Source: Paracoccaceae bacterium | GTDB taxonomy: Bacteria; Pseudomonadota; Alphaproteobacteria; Rhodobacterales; Rhodobacteraceae | Length of the DNA: 40,907 bases | Direction of reading: 5' to 3' | Assembly (NCBI GenBank): GCA_947449875.1 | Contig: CANFSY010000011.1 | Span: 1 to 40,907, forward strand | Shown: piece by piece, positions 9,052 through 18,369 of the stretch | Position numbering within the stretch: position 1 is the stretch's first letter | Layout of the letters: each line of letters begins with the position of its first letter | Notes under the pieces: model-generated | Told to the model about the DNA's origin: nothing | Seen by the model: the letters and a program-made list of their open reading frames with translations, nothing else | Databases searched by the model: none | Program-made: the position numbers and the translations under genes

Positions 9052-10521
9052 TTAGGGCTTTTTCGGCCCGTCCAAATGCTTGCGCAGGCGCGAGGGCGTG
9101 TTGAACTTGGGGTTCTTGAACGGGTTCTTATCGCCCTGCGAGCGCAGCGTGACACGAATCGGCGTGCCGGGCATATCGAAATGCTCGCGCAGACCGTTCA
9201 CCAGATAGCGGCGGTAGCTGTCGGGCATATCCTCGGGGTGCGAGCACATGACGATAAAGCCCGGTGGGCGGGTTTTCACCTGCGTCATATACCGCATCCT
9301 GATCCGCTTGCCGCCCGGCGCGGGGGGCGGGTGCGCTTCGGTCATAGCGCCCAGCCATGTGTTCAATCGGGCGGTCGGCACACGGCGGTTCCACACCTCA
9401 TGCGCTTTCAGGATCGCTTCGTGCAACCGATCCATCCCGCGGCCCGTCTTGCCCGAGATGGTCACCAAGGGTGCCCCGCGCAACTGCGGAAGCAGGCGTT
9501 CGAACATCTCTTTCAGCTCGGCCAGCTTTTCTTGCTTTTCGTCTTCCAGATCCCATTTGTTGATCGCCACAACCACGGCGCGCCCTTCGGTTTCGGCAAA
9601 ATCGCAGATCCGCAAGTCTTGGGTTTCAAAGGGAATTTCCACGTCCAGCAGGACCACGACCACTTCGGCAAAGCGCACCGCGCGCAGGCCATCGGCGACC
9701 GAAAGCTTTTCAAGCTTTTCAACCACCTTGCCCTTTTTGCGCATTCCCGCCGTGTCAAAAATCCGCGTGGGCGTGCCGCGCCATTCGGTTTTGACAGAAA
9801 TCGCATCGCGGGTGATGCCCGCCTCTGGCCCCGTCAGCAAACGGTCATAGCCCAGAATCGTGTTGATCAGGGTGGATTTGCCCGCATTGGGGCGACCGAT
9901 CACGGCGATTTGCAGCGGTTTATCCACCGATGGCCGCCAAGACACATCGTCAGCCTCAAGCTCTGCCTCTTCCTCAGAGATATCGACATCCACCACAGGC
10001 GCATCGGCTTCGGCGCGGGCGGCGAACAGCTCTTCATAGGGTTTGAGCGCGTTGTAAAGATCGTCGATCCCTTCGCCGTGTTCGGCAGACAGGCGGATCG
10101 GTTCGCCCAAACCAAGGCTCCACCCTTCCAAAGCCCCCGCATCGCCCGCTTTGCCTTCGGCTTTGTTGACGCCCAAAATCACCTTGGCGCCCTTTTTGCG
10201 CAAGATATCGGCAAAGGTTTCATCCGAAGGCGTTACCCCCACCCGCCCGTCGATCAAAAACAGGCTGACATCAGCCATATCCACAGCGCGTTCGGTCAGG
10301 CGGCGCATGCGGCCTTGCAGGCTGTCGTCGGTGATTTCTTCCAAGCCCGCCGTGTCAATCACGGTAAAGCGCAGGTCGAACAATTTGGCATCCCCCTCGC
10401 GCAGATCGCGCGTGACACCGGGTTGGTCATCGACCAAGGCCAGTTTGCGGCCAACCAAGCGGTTGAACAGGGTCGACTTGCCCACATTCGGGCGGCCCAC
10501 GATGGCGAGGGTAAAGCTCAT
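9052..10521 (-). CDS. der: Ribosome biogenesis GTPase Der (EngA)
   Basis: Der is an essential GTPase with two tandem G domains and a C-terminal KH-like domain; it acts in assembly of the 50S ribosomal subunit. Both P-loops are seen: GRPNVGKST near the N-terminus and GRPNAGKST about 200 residues on, each followed by its DTAG and NKxD motifs (NKAEG, NKWD). A C-terminal KH-like region follows. An acidic spacer separates the G domains, as in relatives. The protein is 489 residues from the ATG at 10521. This start follows an AAGGAG ribosome-binding site by five bases, which makes it better than the in-frame ATG seven codons upstream. It follows bamB and the YfgM-like gene on the same strand, the order seen in enterobacteria. 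Confidence 0.97.
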   Translation of the reverse strand: MSFTLAIVGRPNVGKSTLFNRLVGRKLALVDDQPGVTRDLREGDAKLFDLRFTVIDTAGLEEITDDSLQGRMRRLTERAVDMADVSLFLIDGRVGVTPSDETFADILRKKGAKVILGVNKAEGKAGDAGALEGWSLGLGEPIRLSAEHGEGIDDLYNALKPYEELFAARAEADAPVVDVDISEEEAELEADDVSWRPSVDKPLQIAVIGRPNAGKSTLINTILGYDRLLTGPEAGITRDAISVKTEWRGTPTRIFDTAGMRKKGKVVEKLEKLSVADGLRAVRFAEVVVVLLDVEIPFETQDLRICDFAETEGRAVVVAINKWDLEDEKQEKLAELKEMFERLLPQLRGAPLVTISGKTGRGMDRLHEAILKAHEVWNRRVPTARLNTWLGAMTEAHPPPAPGGKRIRMRYMTQVKTRPPGFIVMCSHPEDMPDSYRRYLVNGLREHFDMPGTPIRVTLRSQGDKNPFKNPKFNTPSRLRKHLDGPKKP

Positions 10522-10567
10522 TGACGCTCCTTGCGTTCGCAAGCGGTTCGCTTACACCCAACGCCTG

Positions 10568-11953
10568 TCAGCGGAAAGCCAGAAGTTGGCCCTTGGCATT
10601 GACGATAAACAGCATCCCCTGCGCCAAGGCGGGTGGGGTGGCGGCACCGCCGGGCAAACTCACTTGCCCCGCAAGGCTGCCATCGGTGGGGTTAAAGAAG
10701 CGCAGCTGCCCGTCGGACGATCCTACGACCAAATGCCCGCCCGCCAAAACGGGGCCAAAGCTTGCGGTGATCTGCATGCGCTTTTTGGGCTTGGTCTTGG
10801 TGAAATAGGGCAGATCGACGGCCCAGATTGTTTGGCCATCGCGCGCATTCAGGCGCACAAGGCGGCCTTCGTCATTGGCCACAAAGACCGACCCGCCGAC
10901 CACAAGCGGCGGGTTCAAGGCCCCCTCGCCCGCTGTCCAGATCGTCTCACCCGTGGCTTGCGCAAATGCCCCCGTCTGGCCCGCCTCGGTGCCCGCATAG
11001 ATCACGCCGCCCGTCATAACCGGATCGCCCGTGATATCGCCGGACGAGGCATAGGCCCGCCCCAGTCGCTTGCCCGACACGGCCGCCGACCAAACCGATG
11101 CGCCCGTGTCAGCCTTGACCCCCAGCAAAATGCCCGATGAGAAGGGAAACACCACCATCCCGCCATCGACCGCAGGCGATGCCCCCGCCTCGAACCGGAA
11201 GGGTTCGACATTGCTGGCCCCCGTCGCCTGCCAGACAATGCGCCCCGTGGTGGCATTCAGCGCCCAAGCGGTGTCATCCGCCCCCACGACATAAACCAGA
11301 TTGCCAGCCACAGCCGGCGCGCCCGTGGGCATAGCCCCCAGCCGTTGCCGCCAGATCACGGTGCCGTCGGCGGCATTCAGCGCAATCGTCTCGCCGTAGC
11401 CGGTCGTGGCGTAAACCCGCCCGCCCTCGGCGGCCAACCCGCCGCCCGACACACCGCCGCCATTGTCAAAGCGTGCCGTCAGATCGGCATACCACAGCTT
11501 GGCCCCTTGCACCGAAACCGCCGTCACCCCCGACAAAGCGTCCATCACAAAAACTGCACCGCCCAAAACCACAGGGGCAGCGTCGATGCGGTTCTTTTTG
11601 GAATTGCCCGCACCGATGCCGACGCTCCACACCAGCTGCGGCGCGGCACTCAGCGCGCCGTGCGGCCCGCTGTGGCGCACCGACCCGCCGCGCTGCGGCC
11701 AATCGGCGTTGGCCACGGCGGCAGGCAGCGAGATCGGCACAGATTGGTTGGCCACGCCATCCGGCGGCGGCACGGGGGCGGGTTGGCCGTCAACAGGGAT
11801 CGAATCGGCCAAGGGGGCCCGCACGGGAAAGCGCGCGCCGTCCAAGATCACCTCCTTGTTGCACGCCGCCAGCGCCAGACTCGTCATCAGCGCCAACAGC
11901 GCCGCTTTGCCCAGTCTTGCCTTGCTTTGCTTCGCTGTCAGCGGGAGTGTCAT
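10568..11953 (-). CDS. bamB: BamB-like outer-membrane assembly lipoprotein
   Basis: BamB is the beta-propeller lipoprotein of the BAM complex, which folds beta-barrel proteins into the outer membrane. The 461-residue protein begins with a basic region, a hydrophobic signal and a lipobox LALAAC, with Cys31 as the lipidated residue. After a Pro-rich linker come repeated PQQ-type propeller blades: repeated patterns such as GRVYATTGYGETIALNAADG, GNLVYVVGADDTAWALN and GSVFVANDEGRLVRLNARDG, each ending in a G-x-x-x-W-type blade closure. The gene sits nine bases after the YfgM-like gene and before der, matching the classical yfgM-bamB-der arrangement and supporting BamB over a dehydrogenase. A GAGG ribosome-binding site lies about eight bases before the ATG. 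No PQQ catalytic residues or enzyme domain are seen. Confidence 0.9.
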   Translation of the reverse strand: MTLPLTAKQSKARLGKAALLALMTSLALAACNKEVILDGARFPVRAPLADSIPVDGQPAPVPPPDGVANQSVPISLPAAVANADWPQRGGSVRHSGPHGALSAAPQLVWSVGIGAGNSKKNRIDAAPVVLGGAVFVMDALSGVTAVSVQGAKLWYADLTARFDNGGGVSGGGLAAEGGRVYATTGYGETIALNAADGTVIWRQRLGAMPTGAPAVAGNLVYVVGADDTAWALNATTGRIVWQATGASNVEPFRFEAGASPAVDGGMVVFPFSSGILLGVKADTGASVWSAAVSGKRLGRAYASSGDITGDPVMTGGVIYAGTEAGQTGAFAQATGETIWTAGEGALNPPLVVGGSVFVANDEGRLVRLNARDGQTIWAVDLPYFTKTKPKKRMQITASFGPVLAGGHLVVGSSDGQLRFFNPTDGSLAGQVSLPGGAATPPALAQGMLFIVNAKGQLLAFR

Positions 11954-11962
11954 ATCAGTGCC

Positions 11963-12646
11963 TCAACCCTCAGAGGGAGCGGCAGCAGGTGCCGCAGGTT
12001 TCGCTTCGGGCACAGTGCCGCCCAATGCCGTAATTGCCATGCCAAGCCGTTGGCGCAGGCCCGCAGGCGCCTCTTGATCTTGCACCAGCGCGATCAGGGC
12101 GGCCAGTGCGTCATCCTTTTTGCCCTCTTCCAGCAGCAGATAGGCCAGCTGTTCTTCGGCCAAAACCCGCATCGGGCGACCGGCAACATCGACAGCGGCC
12201 AAATCCGCACGCCGATCTGCCAAAGGCTGGTCTTTGCCCGCAACCGCCACACGCTTGATCAGCGCCAGATCGCGGTAAATCTGCGGGCGGGTGGTATCTG
12301 CCACCAAAGCATCCAAAGCCGCCAAGGCTGCGGCCTTGTCATGCGCCGGATTGGCTGCTTTGAGCAGCGCCAAAAGGGCTGTCTGATCGCCGTCAGCCGG
12401 CACAGCCGCCAAAGCCGCAGCGCGCGCGGACGGATCGGTCTGTTCGACAGCGGCCATCAAGGCATCGCCAAAGCGTTCCGCCCGCGCCGATGTCTGGGCC
12501 TTTTGCCATTCGCTATAGCCGGCACCACCGACCACCAGCAGCACCACCACAATCCCGATCCAGCCATATTTGCGAAAGGCGGCATAAAGCCGGTCGCTGC
12601 GAACGGCGTCGGTGACTTCATCAACGAAACTGTCTGGGGTGCTCAT
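11963..12646 (-). CDS. YfgM-like membrane-anchored TPR protein
   Basis: This 227-residue protein has a short cytoplasmic N-terminus, one membrane segment (about residues 26-45, WIGIVVVLLVVGGAGY) and a periplasmic Ala/Leu-rich helical domain of TPR type. That is the architecture of YfgM, a partner of the Sec translocon and of periplasmic chaperones, and of related TPR_21 proteins. Sequence identity is not diagnostic by eye, so the call leans on architecture and on its place just upstream of bamB and der. The C-terminus is a low-complexity Ala/Pro tail (KPAAPAAAPSEG). The ATG at 12646 is preceded by AGGAGCC. It is probably the first gene of the yfgM-bamB-der operon, since a separate gene with its own stop lies upstream. 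Confidence 0.82.
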   Translation of the reverse strand: MSTPDSFVDEVTDAVRSDRLYAAFRKYGWIGIVVVLLVVGGAGYSEWQKAQTSARAERFGDALMAAVEQTDPSARAAALAAVPADGDQTALLALLKAANPAHDKAAALAALDALVADTTRPQIYRDLALIKRVAVAGKDQPLADRRADLAAVDVAGRPMRVLAEEQLAYLLLEEGKKDDALAALIALVQDQEAPAGLRQRLGMAITALGGTVPEAKPAAPAAAPSEG

Positions 12647-12705
12647 GCGGGCTCCTGCTTTTCTTAAGTCTTACACGGTTCGGGCCAAGGGGGACAAGCC
12701 CTGCC

Positions 12706-14574
12706 CTATTGGGCGGCGACCCGTGCCGCTTTGGCCTCGGCTTGGGCCTGCATCTCTTCGGCGGATTGGCGTTCCCACATGGCAGAGTAGCGGCCCCCCA
12801 AGGCCAACAATTCCTCATGCGTGCCCTCTTCGCGCACCAGACCCTCTTCCAGCACCAAAATCCGGTCGGAATCCGCGATGGTCGACAGACGGTGGGCGAT
12901 GGTGATCACCGAACGGCCCTGCCCCATCAGTTGCAAACTGTCCTGAATGTCACGCTCTGTCTGGGTATCCAGCGCCGAGGTCGCCTCGTCCAGCACCAAG
13001 ATCGGCGGGTTTTTCAGCAAAGTGCGCGCAATGCCCACGCGCTGCTTTTCCCCACCCGACAGTTTCAGCCCGCGCTCGCCCACCTTGGCCTGATAGCCAT
13101 CGGGCAGCGACAGAATAAAGTCGTGGATTTTGGCCGCCTTAGCCGCAGCCTCCACCGCTTCGCGCGGCGCATCTGGATTGCCGTAGGCGATGTTGTAATA
13201 GACCGTGTCGTTGAACAGCACCGTGTCTTGGGGCACCACACCGATGGATTGGTGCAGGCTGGTTTGGGTGACATTGCGAATATCTTGTCCGTCGATTGTG
13301 ATCGACCCGCCGGTGACCTCATAAAAGCGAAACAACAGCCGCCCGATGGTCGACTTGCCAGAGCCTGACGGACCGACCAGCGCAATCTTCTGCCCCGGCC
13401 CGACGCGCAGCGAAATCCCCTTCAAAATCGGGCGGTTGGCGTCATATGCGAAGGTGACATTGTCAAACACCACCTCGCCCTTGGGCACGTTCAGATCGGG
13501 CGCATTGGGCGCATCGGTGATTTCGGCAGGCTGCGAGAGCAGGCCAAACATCTCGCCCATATCGACCAAGGCTTGGCGGATTTCGCGGTAAACCGTGCCC
13601 AAAAAGCCCAAAGGCAGGGTGATTTGCATCATATAGGCGTTGACCATGACAAAGTCGCCGACCGTGAATTTGCCCTGCTGCACCCCGATCGCCGACATGA
13701 CCATGACGATGATCAGGCCGATGGTGATGATGACATTCTGCCCGATGTTCAGGATCGACAAAGATTGGCCCGTGCGCACGGCAAAGCCTTCATAGGCCTG
13801 CATGGCGCGGTCATAGCGGGCAGCCTCGCGCGCTTCGGCGTTGAAATATTTGACGGTTTCGTAGTTCAGCAGCGAATCGATGGCCTTTTGGTTGGCATCG
13901 GTGTCTTGATCGTTCATCGCGCGGCGGATCTGCACACGCCATTCGGTAACTTTGAACGTATAGGTCACATAAAGCGTGATCGTCACCAGCACGACGACCA
14001 TGTACAGCCAGCCGAAATAAGCCGCAAAGATGACCGAGACCATGACCAGTTCCAAAATAAGCGGAATGATCGAAAACAACATAAAGCGCAAAAGAAAGTC
14101 GACGCCTTTGACCCCGCGTTCAATCACACGGCTTAGGCCCCCCGTCTTGCGCGTGATGTGATAGCGCAGCGATAGGCGGTGAATGTGAGTGAACGTCTCA
14201 AACGCCAGTTTGCGCAGGGCACGTTGGCCCACCCGCACAAAGACCCAATCGCGCATCTCGCCGAAAAACACTGTGCCCATCCGCGCCAGCCCGTAAGCCA
14301 CCGTCAGCCCCACAGCGCCCAACAGCAAGGCTGACCCCACGTCGGTGCCCGCATGGTTGGTCAGCGCATCGACCGCCTTTTTGTACAGATAAGGCGTACA
14401 CACCGAGACAATCTTGGACACAAACAGCAACAGCAGCGCAAAGACCACGCGCTGTTTCACCCAAAGCTCGCCCTTGGGCCACAGATAGGGGGCGATGCGT
14501 TTCATCGTATCCCAGCCATTGGCGGGGGTTTTGGCGATGTCGGCGGTGGTGGCGGTTCTGGTCAGGCTGCGCAT
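12706..14574 (-). CDS. Atm1-type ABC exporter (fused permease and ATPase)
   Basis: This is a 622-residue half-transporter with an N-terminal six-helix permease domain and a C-terminal ATPase; two copies would form the exporter. The motif NYETVKYFNAE (237-247) in the permease is characteristic of the Atm1/HMT1 branch. Mitochondrial Atm1 and the Novosphingobium homologue export glutathione-linked sulfur species or metal-glutathione conjugates. ATPase motifs are complete: Walker A GPSGSGKST (401-409), signature LSGGEKQR (505-512), Walker B with ILVLDEATSALD (525-536), and a switch histidine in IAHRLST. I place the start at the ATG at 14574, seven bases after AAGGA; a TTG just upstream is too close. 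Substrate and any link to Fe-S cluster biogenesis are inferred from the family only. Confidence 0.92.
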   Translation of the reverse strand: MRSLTRTATTADIAKTPANGWDTMKRIAPYLWPKGELWVKQRVVFALLLLFVSKIVSVCTPYLYKKAVDALTNHAGTDVGSALLLGAVGLTVAYGLARMGTVFFGEMRDWVFVRVGQRALRKLAFETFTHIHRLSLRYHITRKTGGLSRVIERGVKGVDFLLRFMLFSIIPLILELVMVSVIFAAYFGWLYMVVVLVTITLYVTYTFKVTEWRVQIRRAMNDQDTDANQKAIDSLLNYETVKYFNAEAREAARYDRAMQAYEGFAVRTGQSLSILNIGQNVIITIGLIIVMVMSAIGVQQGKFTVGDFVMVNAYMMQITLPLGFLGTVYREIRQALVDMGEMFGLLSQPAEITDAPNAPDLNVPKGEVVFDNVTFAYDANRPILKGISLRVGPGQKIALVGPSGSGKSTIGRLLFRFYEVTGGSITIDGQDIRNVTQTSLHQSIGVVPQDTVLFNDTVYYNIAYGNPDAPREAVEAAAKAAKIHDFILSLPDGYQAKVGERGLKLSGGEKQRVGIARTLLKNPPILVLDEATSALDTQTERDIQDSLQLMGQGRSVITIAHRLSTIADSDRILVLEEGLVREEGTHEELLALGGRYSAMWERQSAEEMQAQAEAKAARVAAQ

Positions 14575-14643
14575 CAAATATTCCTTGGCCCGTAACTGCG
14601 GCTGGTTCCGCCGAGCGTCGCAGACTTGGGACAGGATCAGCGA

Positions 14644-14683
14644 TAAGTAAAGGCCCCCGCGCAGGGTTTTGCGGCGCGGGGGC
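14644..14683 (-). terminator. Intrinsic terminator after the LysM gene
   Basis: On the minus strand, a perfect 10-bp GC-rich stem (arms 14674-14683 and 14653-14662, GCCCCCGCGC type) with an 11-base loop is followed by CTTTACTTA. It lies 23 bases past the LysM gene stop at 14706. The T-tract is broken, so efficiency may be moderate. It separates the LysM gene from the Atm1-type gene downstream. Confidence 0.75.
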
Positions 14684-14705
14684 TGTCATATAACCGTGTG
14701 CGGCG

Positions 14706-16073
14706 TTAGTTTTCCGGCAGTGTGAGGATTTGTCCGGGATAGATCAGGTTGGGATTCTTGATCTTATCCTTATTCGCCTCGTAGACCTGAACGAACATGG
14801 TGCCGTCGCCCATGTTCTGTTTTGCAATGCCCCAAAGGGTAAAGCCCGGCTGCACTGTCACCGTCACGGCTGGCGGAGCGGTCACCGCAGGCGTCGCCGC
14901 AACCTCAGCTGCGGGGGCTTCCGTTTTATCAGCGGCGGTGCCTGTGCTGTCAGCAGGGGCGGTTTGGGGGGTCGAGGTTTGGGTCGCGGCGGCGCTGTCT
15001 GGTTCGACGGGCGCGGTGGTTGCAGCGATGTTGGCATCGCCGGCAGCGGCGGTCTCGGTCGTTGATGGTTGGGGTGTTGCGGCATCGGCAGCCGGGGCCG
15101 GGGTGTCTACGGCAGCAACTTTGGCGGTGCTGGCTTCGGCCAAAGCCTCAGACGTTTCGCGTTTGAAGGGCGTCTCATAGCGCGACGCAACTTTGCCCGA
15201 AGCGTCCAGCTCATCCGCGCGCAGTATGTAGACCTTGGGTTCAATTCCAGTTTGGGTCAGGTTCCATGTGCCATCGGCCCCAACGGTCGCCGCATCGCCC
15301 AAAGGCGCATTGTCCAGATACAGGCGCACAAGGTTGCCCGCCGTGCCATGGCCGCCAAATTGCACCACCTCGGGCGAGGGGTAGGCAATCGTGTCGATCG
15401 TGACATTGGAGGCCACTTCGGCGGCGACATTGGTGTCGGTTTGCAAGACCTTGGCACCTTGGTCATTGACGGCAAGGGCCGTGGTGCCGGTTTGAGCAGG
15501 CGCAGATTCGCTTTGCGCCGGTGCGGTTGTGGCGGTGCTGTCGGTCGCATCGGCCACCACGGGCGGAGCGGCGGTGGCAGCCAGCGCCACTGACGTGGGC
15601 GAGGTCACCTGTGTGCCATCGCTCAAGGTCGCCACCATGGTCATCAACCGCCCCGCAGCCGCAGGCGGCAGATCAAACATAGCCACGAATTTACCCGTAT
15701 CATCCGCTGTGGCGGTGCCCACTTCGGCCCCATCGACCAAAATCGACACCTTCGCCCCGGCGGCCACCTGACCGGCCACCACGGCTGACCCGTCCGGATC
15801 AAGGCGCATCACATCAAAGGTCGGCGCAACGGCGGCAGGGGTCGCGGCGGGCGTTTCGCTCGCTGCGGGCGCTTGCGCGGCTGGGGCTGGTTCGGCAGCG
15901 GCGGGTTCGGCGGCGGCCTTGTCTGTCGTGGCCGCCGTTTCCACGGCAGGGGCTGGGGGGACAACCGGCGTTTTGGGCTTGACCACCTGATAGCCCACGG
16001 TGCCGATCAAGATCGCCACAATCGCGCCAACCGTCAGCTTGGTGACCAAGTCGTAGTTCTTCCAGTCCGCCAT
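14706..16073 (-). CDS. Membrane-anchored Ig-like and LysM-domain protein
   Basis: This 455-residue protein has a short N-terminus, one membrane segment (about residues 9-29, LTVGAIVAILIGTVGYQVV) and long Ala/Pro/Thr/Glu-rich linkers. It has two segments that resemble bacterial Ig-like folds (about 85-170 and 220-305, the second with GTAGNLVRLYLDNAPLGDA) and a C-terminal LysM domain in the last 50 residues (VQPGFTLWGIAKQN to YPGQILTLPEN). LysM binds peptidoglycan, so the protein probably spans from inner membrane to wall. Similar proteins are common in Rhodobacterales but their role is not established to my knowledge. I chose ATG at 16073, just after a GGGGGACG ribosome-binding site and before MADWKNYD; upstream in-frame residues look non-coding. 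It is divergent from the LOG gene and ends at a terminator. Confidence 0.88.
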   Translation of the reverse strand: MADWKNYDLVTKLTVGAIVAILIGTVGYQVVKPKTPVVPPAPAVETAATTDKAAAEPAAAEPAPAAQAPAASETPAATPAAVAPTFDVMRLDPDGSAVVAGQVAAGAKVSILVDGAEVGTATADDTGKFVAMFDLPPAAAGRLMTMVATLSDGTQVTSPTSVALAATAAPPVVADATDSTATTAPAQSESAPAQTGTTALAVNDQGAKVLQTDTNVAAEVASNVTIDTIAYPSPEVVQFGGHGTAGNLVRLYLDNAPLGDAATVGADGTWNLTQTGIEPKVYILRADELDASGKVASRYETPFKRETSEALAEASTAKVAAVDTPAPAADAATPQPSTTETAAAGDANIAATTAPVEPDSAAATQTSTPQTAPADSTGTAADKTEAPAAEVAATPAVTAPPAVTVTVQPGFTLWGIAKQNMGDGTMFVQVYEANKDKIKNPNLIYPGQILTLPEN

Positions 16074-16190
16074 ATCGTCCCCCGCAAAGCCTGTTTGGTC
16101 GCAGGCAGTTTGACAGCGGCCCCGACTTTCCTTTCGCCACAATCCCCGATATCGTCGCAAGCGCAACTGCTTTTGAAAGATTTTTGCCAG

Positions 16191-16775
16191 ATGTCACCGC
16201 AAGACAGCCCCAAAAGGGCCGAAATCAAGTCTCTTTGCGTCTTTTGCGGGGCGCGGATGGGAACAAATCCGGCACATCGCCAAGCGGCCCATGACACGGG
16301 GCGCGTCATTGCCAAGGCTGGATGGCGGCTGGTTTACGGCGCGGGCGATGTGGGTTTGATGGGCGAAGTGGCGCGGGCGGCGACAGCGGCGGGGGCTGCG
16401 ACCTTTGGCGTGATCCCCACGCATCTGCTGGCCAAAGAGGTCGGCAAGCGCGATTTGACCACCTTTATCATCACCGAAACCATGCACGAACGCAAAAAGG
16501 TGATGTTTATGAACGCCGATGCCATCGCCCTTTTGCCGGGCGGGGCGGGGTCGTTGGACGAGTTTTTTGAAGTGCTGACATGGGCGCAAATCGGTCTGCA
16601 CCGCAGGCCGATCTGGGTGATTGACATCGACGGCTACTGGCAGCCCTTGCTGGCGCTGATGGATCATATCATCGCCCAAGGCTTTGCCGATGCCAGCCTG
16701 CGCAGCCTGTTTCGCGTGCTGGACGATGTGGCGGCCTTGCAAGCCGCCATGGCCGCCGAGATGGCCGCAGCCTAA
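16191..16775 (+). CDS. LOG-family (TIGR00730) nucleotide phosphoribohydrolase
   Basis: This 194-residue Rossmann-like protein belongs to the LOG family, often annotated as lysine decarboxylase by old error. Characterised members cleave ribose-5-phosphate from cytokinin nucleotides or AMP-like nucleotides. The signatures are present: SLCVFCGARMG (14-24), YGAGDVGLMG (49-58), MHERKK (98-103, substrate arginine) and the PGGAGSLDEFFE loop (116-127, PGGxGTxxE type). The start at 16191 gives the usual N-terminus; the frame is open further upstream only because it runs antisense to the LysM gene. Ribosome-binding signal is weak (AAAGA). The gene stands alone on the plus strand, convergent with rarD with 25 bases between stops. 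The natural substrate in bacteria is uncertain. Confidence 0.92.
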   Translation: MSPQDSPKRAEIKSLCVFCGARMGTNPAHRQAAHDTGRVIAKAGWRLVYGAGDVGLMGEVARAATAAGAATFGVIPTHLLAKEVGKRDLTTFIITETMHERKKVMFMNADAIALLPGGAGSLDEFFEVLTWAQIGLHRRPIWVIDIDGYWQPLLALMDHIIAQGFADASLRSLFRVLDDVAALQAAMAAEMAAA

Positions 16776-16800
16776 ACCCGCGTGACGTGAAGCAGCCCTG

Positions 16801-17655
16801 TCAGCGGCGGCCCAGCGAGTAGCAGGCAATCGCCGCCCACACCAAGGCCAAGGCCAGCGCGTGCCACGGTGTGACCGCTTCGTGCATAATCAGCCACGCT
16901 GACAGAAATTGCAGCGTGGGGTTGAGGTATTGCGTCAATCCGGATGTCGCAAGCTTGACCCGCTGTGCGCCATAAGAAAACAGCATCAAGGGCCCGCCAC
17001 TCAGCGGGCCAGCCAAGGGCAAAAGGGCGGTGTGGTATAAATCACGGCCAAACCAGCCCTGCCCCTGCACCCCAAGCCACACCAGCACCGCCACCATGGG
17101 CGGGGCGATGATCAGCACCTCGACCAGCACCGAGATCATGGCCGAGGCTGCAATGCGCTTTTTGGCCGCCGAATAAAACGCAAAGCTCACCGCCAAGGCC
17201 AAGGCCACCACAGGGGCCACCCCAAGACCCCATGTCAGGATGGCCACAGCTAAAGCAGCAAGGCCGATGGCCACGGCCTGCAAACCCCGCAGCGCCTCGC
17301 CAAACAGCACGACACCCAGCAGGGCCGAGACAAGCGGGTAGATGTAATAGCCCAAAGACGCCTCTACCGCGCGGTTGGCGGTGATGGCCCAGATGAACAG
17401 ATACCAGTTAAAGGCGATGAACCCCGCCGCCGCCACAATGTTCCAGCGGTCAGGGCCGCGCACCAAGGCGCGCACTTCGCCCCAGCGGCGGGTCACCGTG
17501 GCGACAAGCCCGAACATCACCGCCGTCCACAGCGTGCGGTGGGCCATCATCTCGACCGCATGCACCTCGGACAGGGCGTGGTAATACAGCGGCGCAAAGC
17601 CCCAGATGCTACAGGCCAGAATAATCGCGGCCACGCCTTTTTGCGGCTGGGTCAT
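16801..17655 (-). CDS. rarD: RarD/EamA-family permease
   Basis: This 284-residue hydrophobic protein has about ten membrane segments in two EamA repeats, the layout of the drug/metabolite transporter superfamily. The N-terminus (KGVAAIILACSIWGFAPLYYHAL) and wording such as ANRAVEASLGYYIYPLVSALLG and LATSGLTQYLNPTLQFL are typical of RarD. RarD was named for a chloramphenicol-sensitivity phenotype; its substrate is not settled. The start ATG at 17655 has an AAGGT ribosome-binding site and lies only 17 bases after the sodB terminator stem, so rarD may be fed by read-through of that terminator or by a promoter overlapping it. Confidence 0.92.
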   Translation of the reverse strand: MTQPQKGVAAIILACSIWGFAPLYYHALSEVHAVEMMAHRTLWTAVMFGLVATVTRRWGEVRALVRGPDRWNIVAAAGFIAFNWYLFIWAITANRAVEASLGYYIYPLVSALLGVVLFGEALRGLQAVAIGLAALAVAILTWGLGVAPVVALALAVSFAFYSAAKKRIAASAMISVLVEVLIIAPPMVAVLVWLGVQGQGWFGRDLYHTALLPLAGPLSGGPLMLFSYGAQRVKLATSGLTQYLNPTLQFLSAWLIMHEAVTPWHALALALVWAAIACYSLGRR

Positions 17656-17672
17656 GGGGGGCTTACCTTATG

Positions 17673-17704
17673 AAAAAGGCTTGCCGAACCCATCGGCAAG
17701 CCTT
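17673..17704 (-). terminator. Strong intrinsic terminator of sodB
   Basis: A perfect 12-bp inverted repeat (17676-17687 and 17693-17704, AAGGCTTGCCGA) with a 5-base loop is followed on the minus strand by TTTTT. It lies 25 bases past the sodB stop. This is the clearest terminator in the window. Confidence 0.93.
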
Positions 17705-17729
17705 GATGTCGTATAATCTTAAGCGCGCC

Positions 17730-18329
17730 TTAGAGCTTGGCGGCCACGGCTTCCCAATCCACCAGCTTGTCAAGGAAGTTGGCGATGTAGGCGGGGCGCT
17801 TGTTGCGGAAATCAATGTAATAGGAATGTTCCCACACATCGCAGCCCAGCAAGGCGGTTTGGCCAAAGCACAGCGGGTTCACGCCGTTTTCGGTCTTGGT
17901 GACTTTCAAAGCGCCCGAAGCGTCTTTGACCAGCCACGCCCAGCCCGACCCGAACTGACCAGCGCCGGCGGCGGCGAAATCTTCCTTGAACTTGGCAACC
18001 GAGCCGAACGAGTCGACAATCGCCGCCTCCAAAGCCCCCGGCATCACCTTGCCGCCCGGCCCCATCACTTCCCAAAACAGGTTGTGGTTCCAGTGCTGCG
18101 AGGCGTTGTTAAACAGCCCGCTTTGCGCCACAGAACCCGCCGCATAGGTGCCTTTGACGACATCTTCCAGCGATTTGGTTTCCCATTCGGTGCCGGCAAT
18201 CAGCTTGTTGCCGTTGTCGACATAGGCCTTGTGGTGCAGGTCGTGGTGAAATTCCAGCGTTTCTTTGGACATGCCCAAAGCGGCCAGCGCGTCGTGGGCA
18301 TAGGGCAGATCGGGAAGGGTGAAAGCCAT
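17730..18329 (-). CDS. sodB: Superoxide dismutase, iron type
   Basis: The enzyme converts superoxide to oxygen and hydrogen peroxide in the cytoplasm. The 199-residue protein shows all metal ligands: His28 (in EFHHDLHHKAYV), His82 (in NASQHWNHNLFW), Asp164 and His168 (in DVWEHSYYIDF). Gln78, four residues before His82, sits where iron enzymes carry the active-site glutamine; the manganese-type Gln at the later position is absent, where TENGVNPL is read. Iron is therefore the likely metal, though cambialistic use cannot be excluded. It has its own terminator and a candidate stress promoter, so it is probably monocistronic. It follows the sarcosine oxidase operon, which makes hydrogen peroxide, but I see no proof of co-regulation. 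Confidence 0.97.
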   Translation of the reverse strand: MAFTLPDLPYAHDALAALGMSKETLEFHHDLHHKAYVDNGNKLIAGTEWETKSLEDVVKGTYAAGSVAQSGLFNNASQHWNHNLFWEVMGPGGKVMPGALEAAIVDSFGSVAKFKEDFAAAGAGQFGSGWAWLVKDASGALKVTKTENGVNPLCFGQTALLGCDVWEHSYYIDFRNKRPAYIANFLDKLVDWEAVAAKL

Positions 18330-18369
18330 GGGCTACTCCTGTTAGGTCGCGGGTTTGGGTCTTGGCGCG

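Noticed and set aside
9076-10524. 482-residue open frame on the plus strand
   Set aside because: Exact antisense of der; composition rich in His, Gln, Arg and Gly as expected from a GC-rich shadow frame, with no motif.
11345-12667. 440-residue open frame on the plus strand
   Set aside because: Antisense of bamB and the YfgM-like gene, both of which have clear motifs and ribosome-binding sites.
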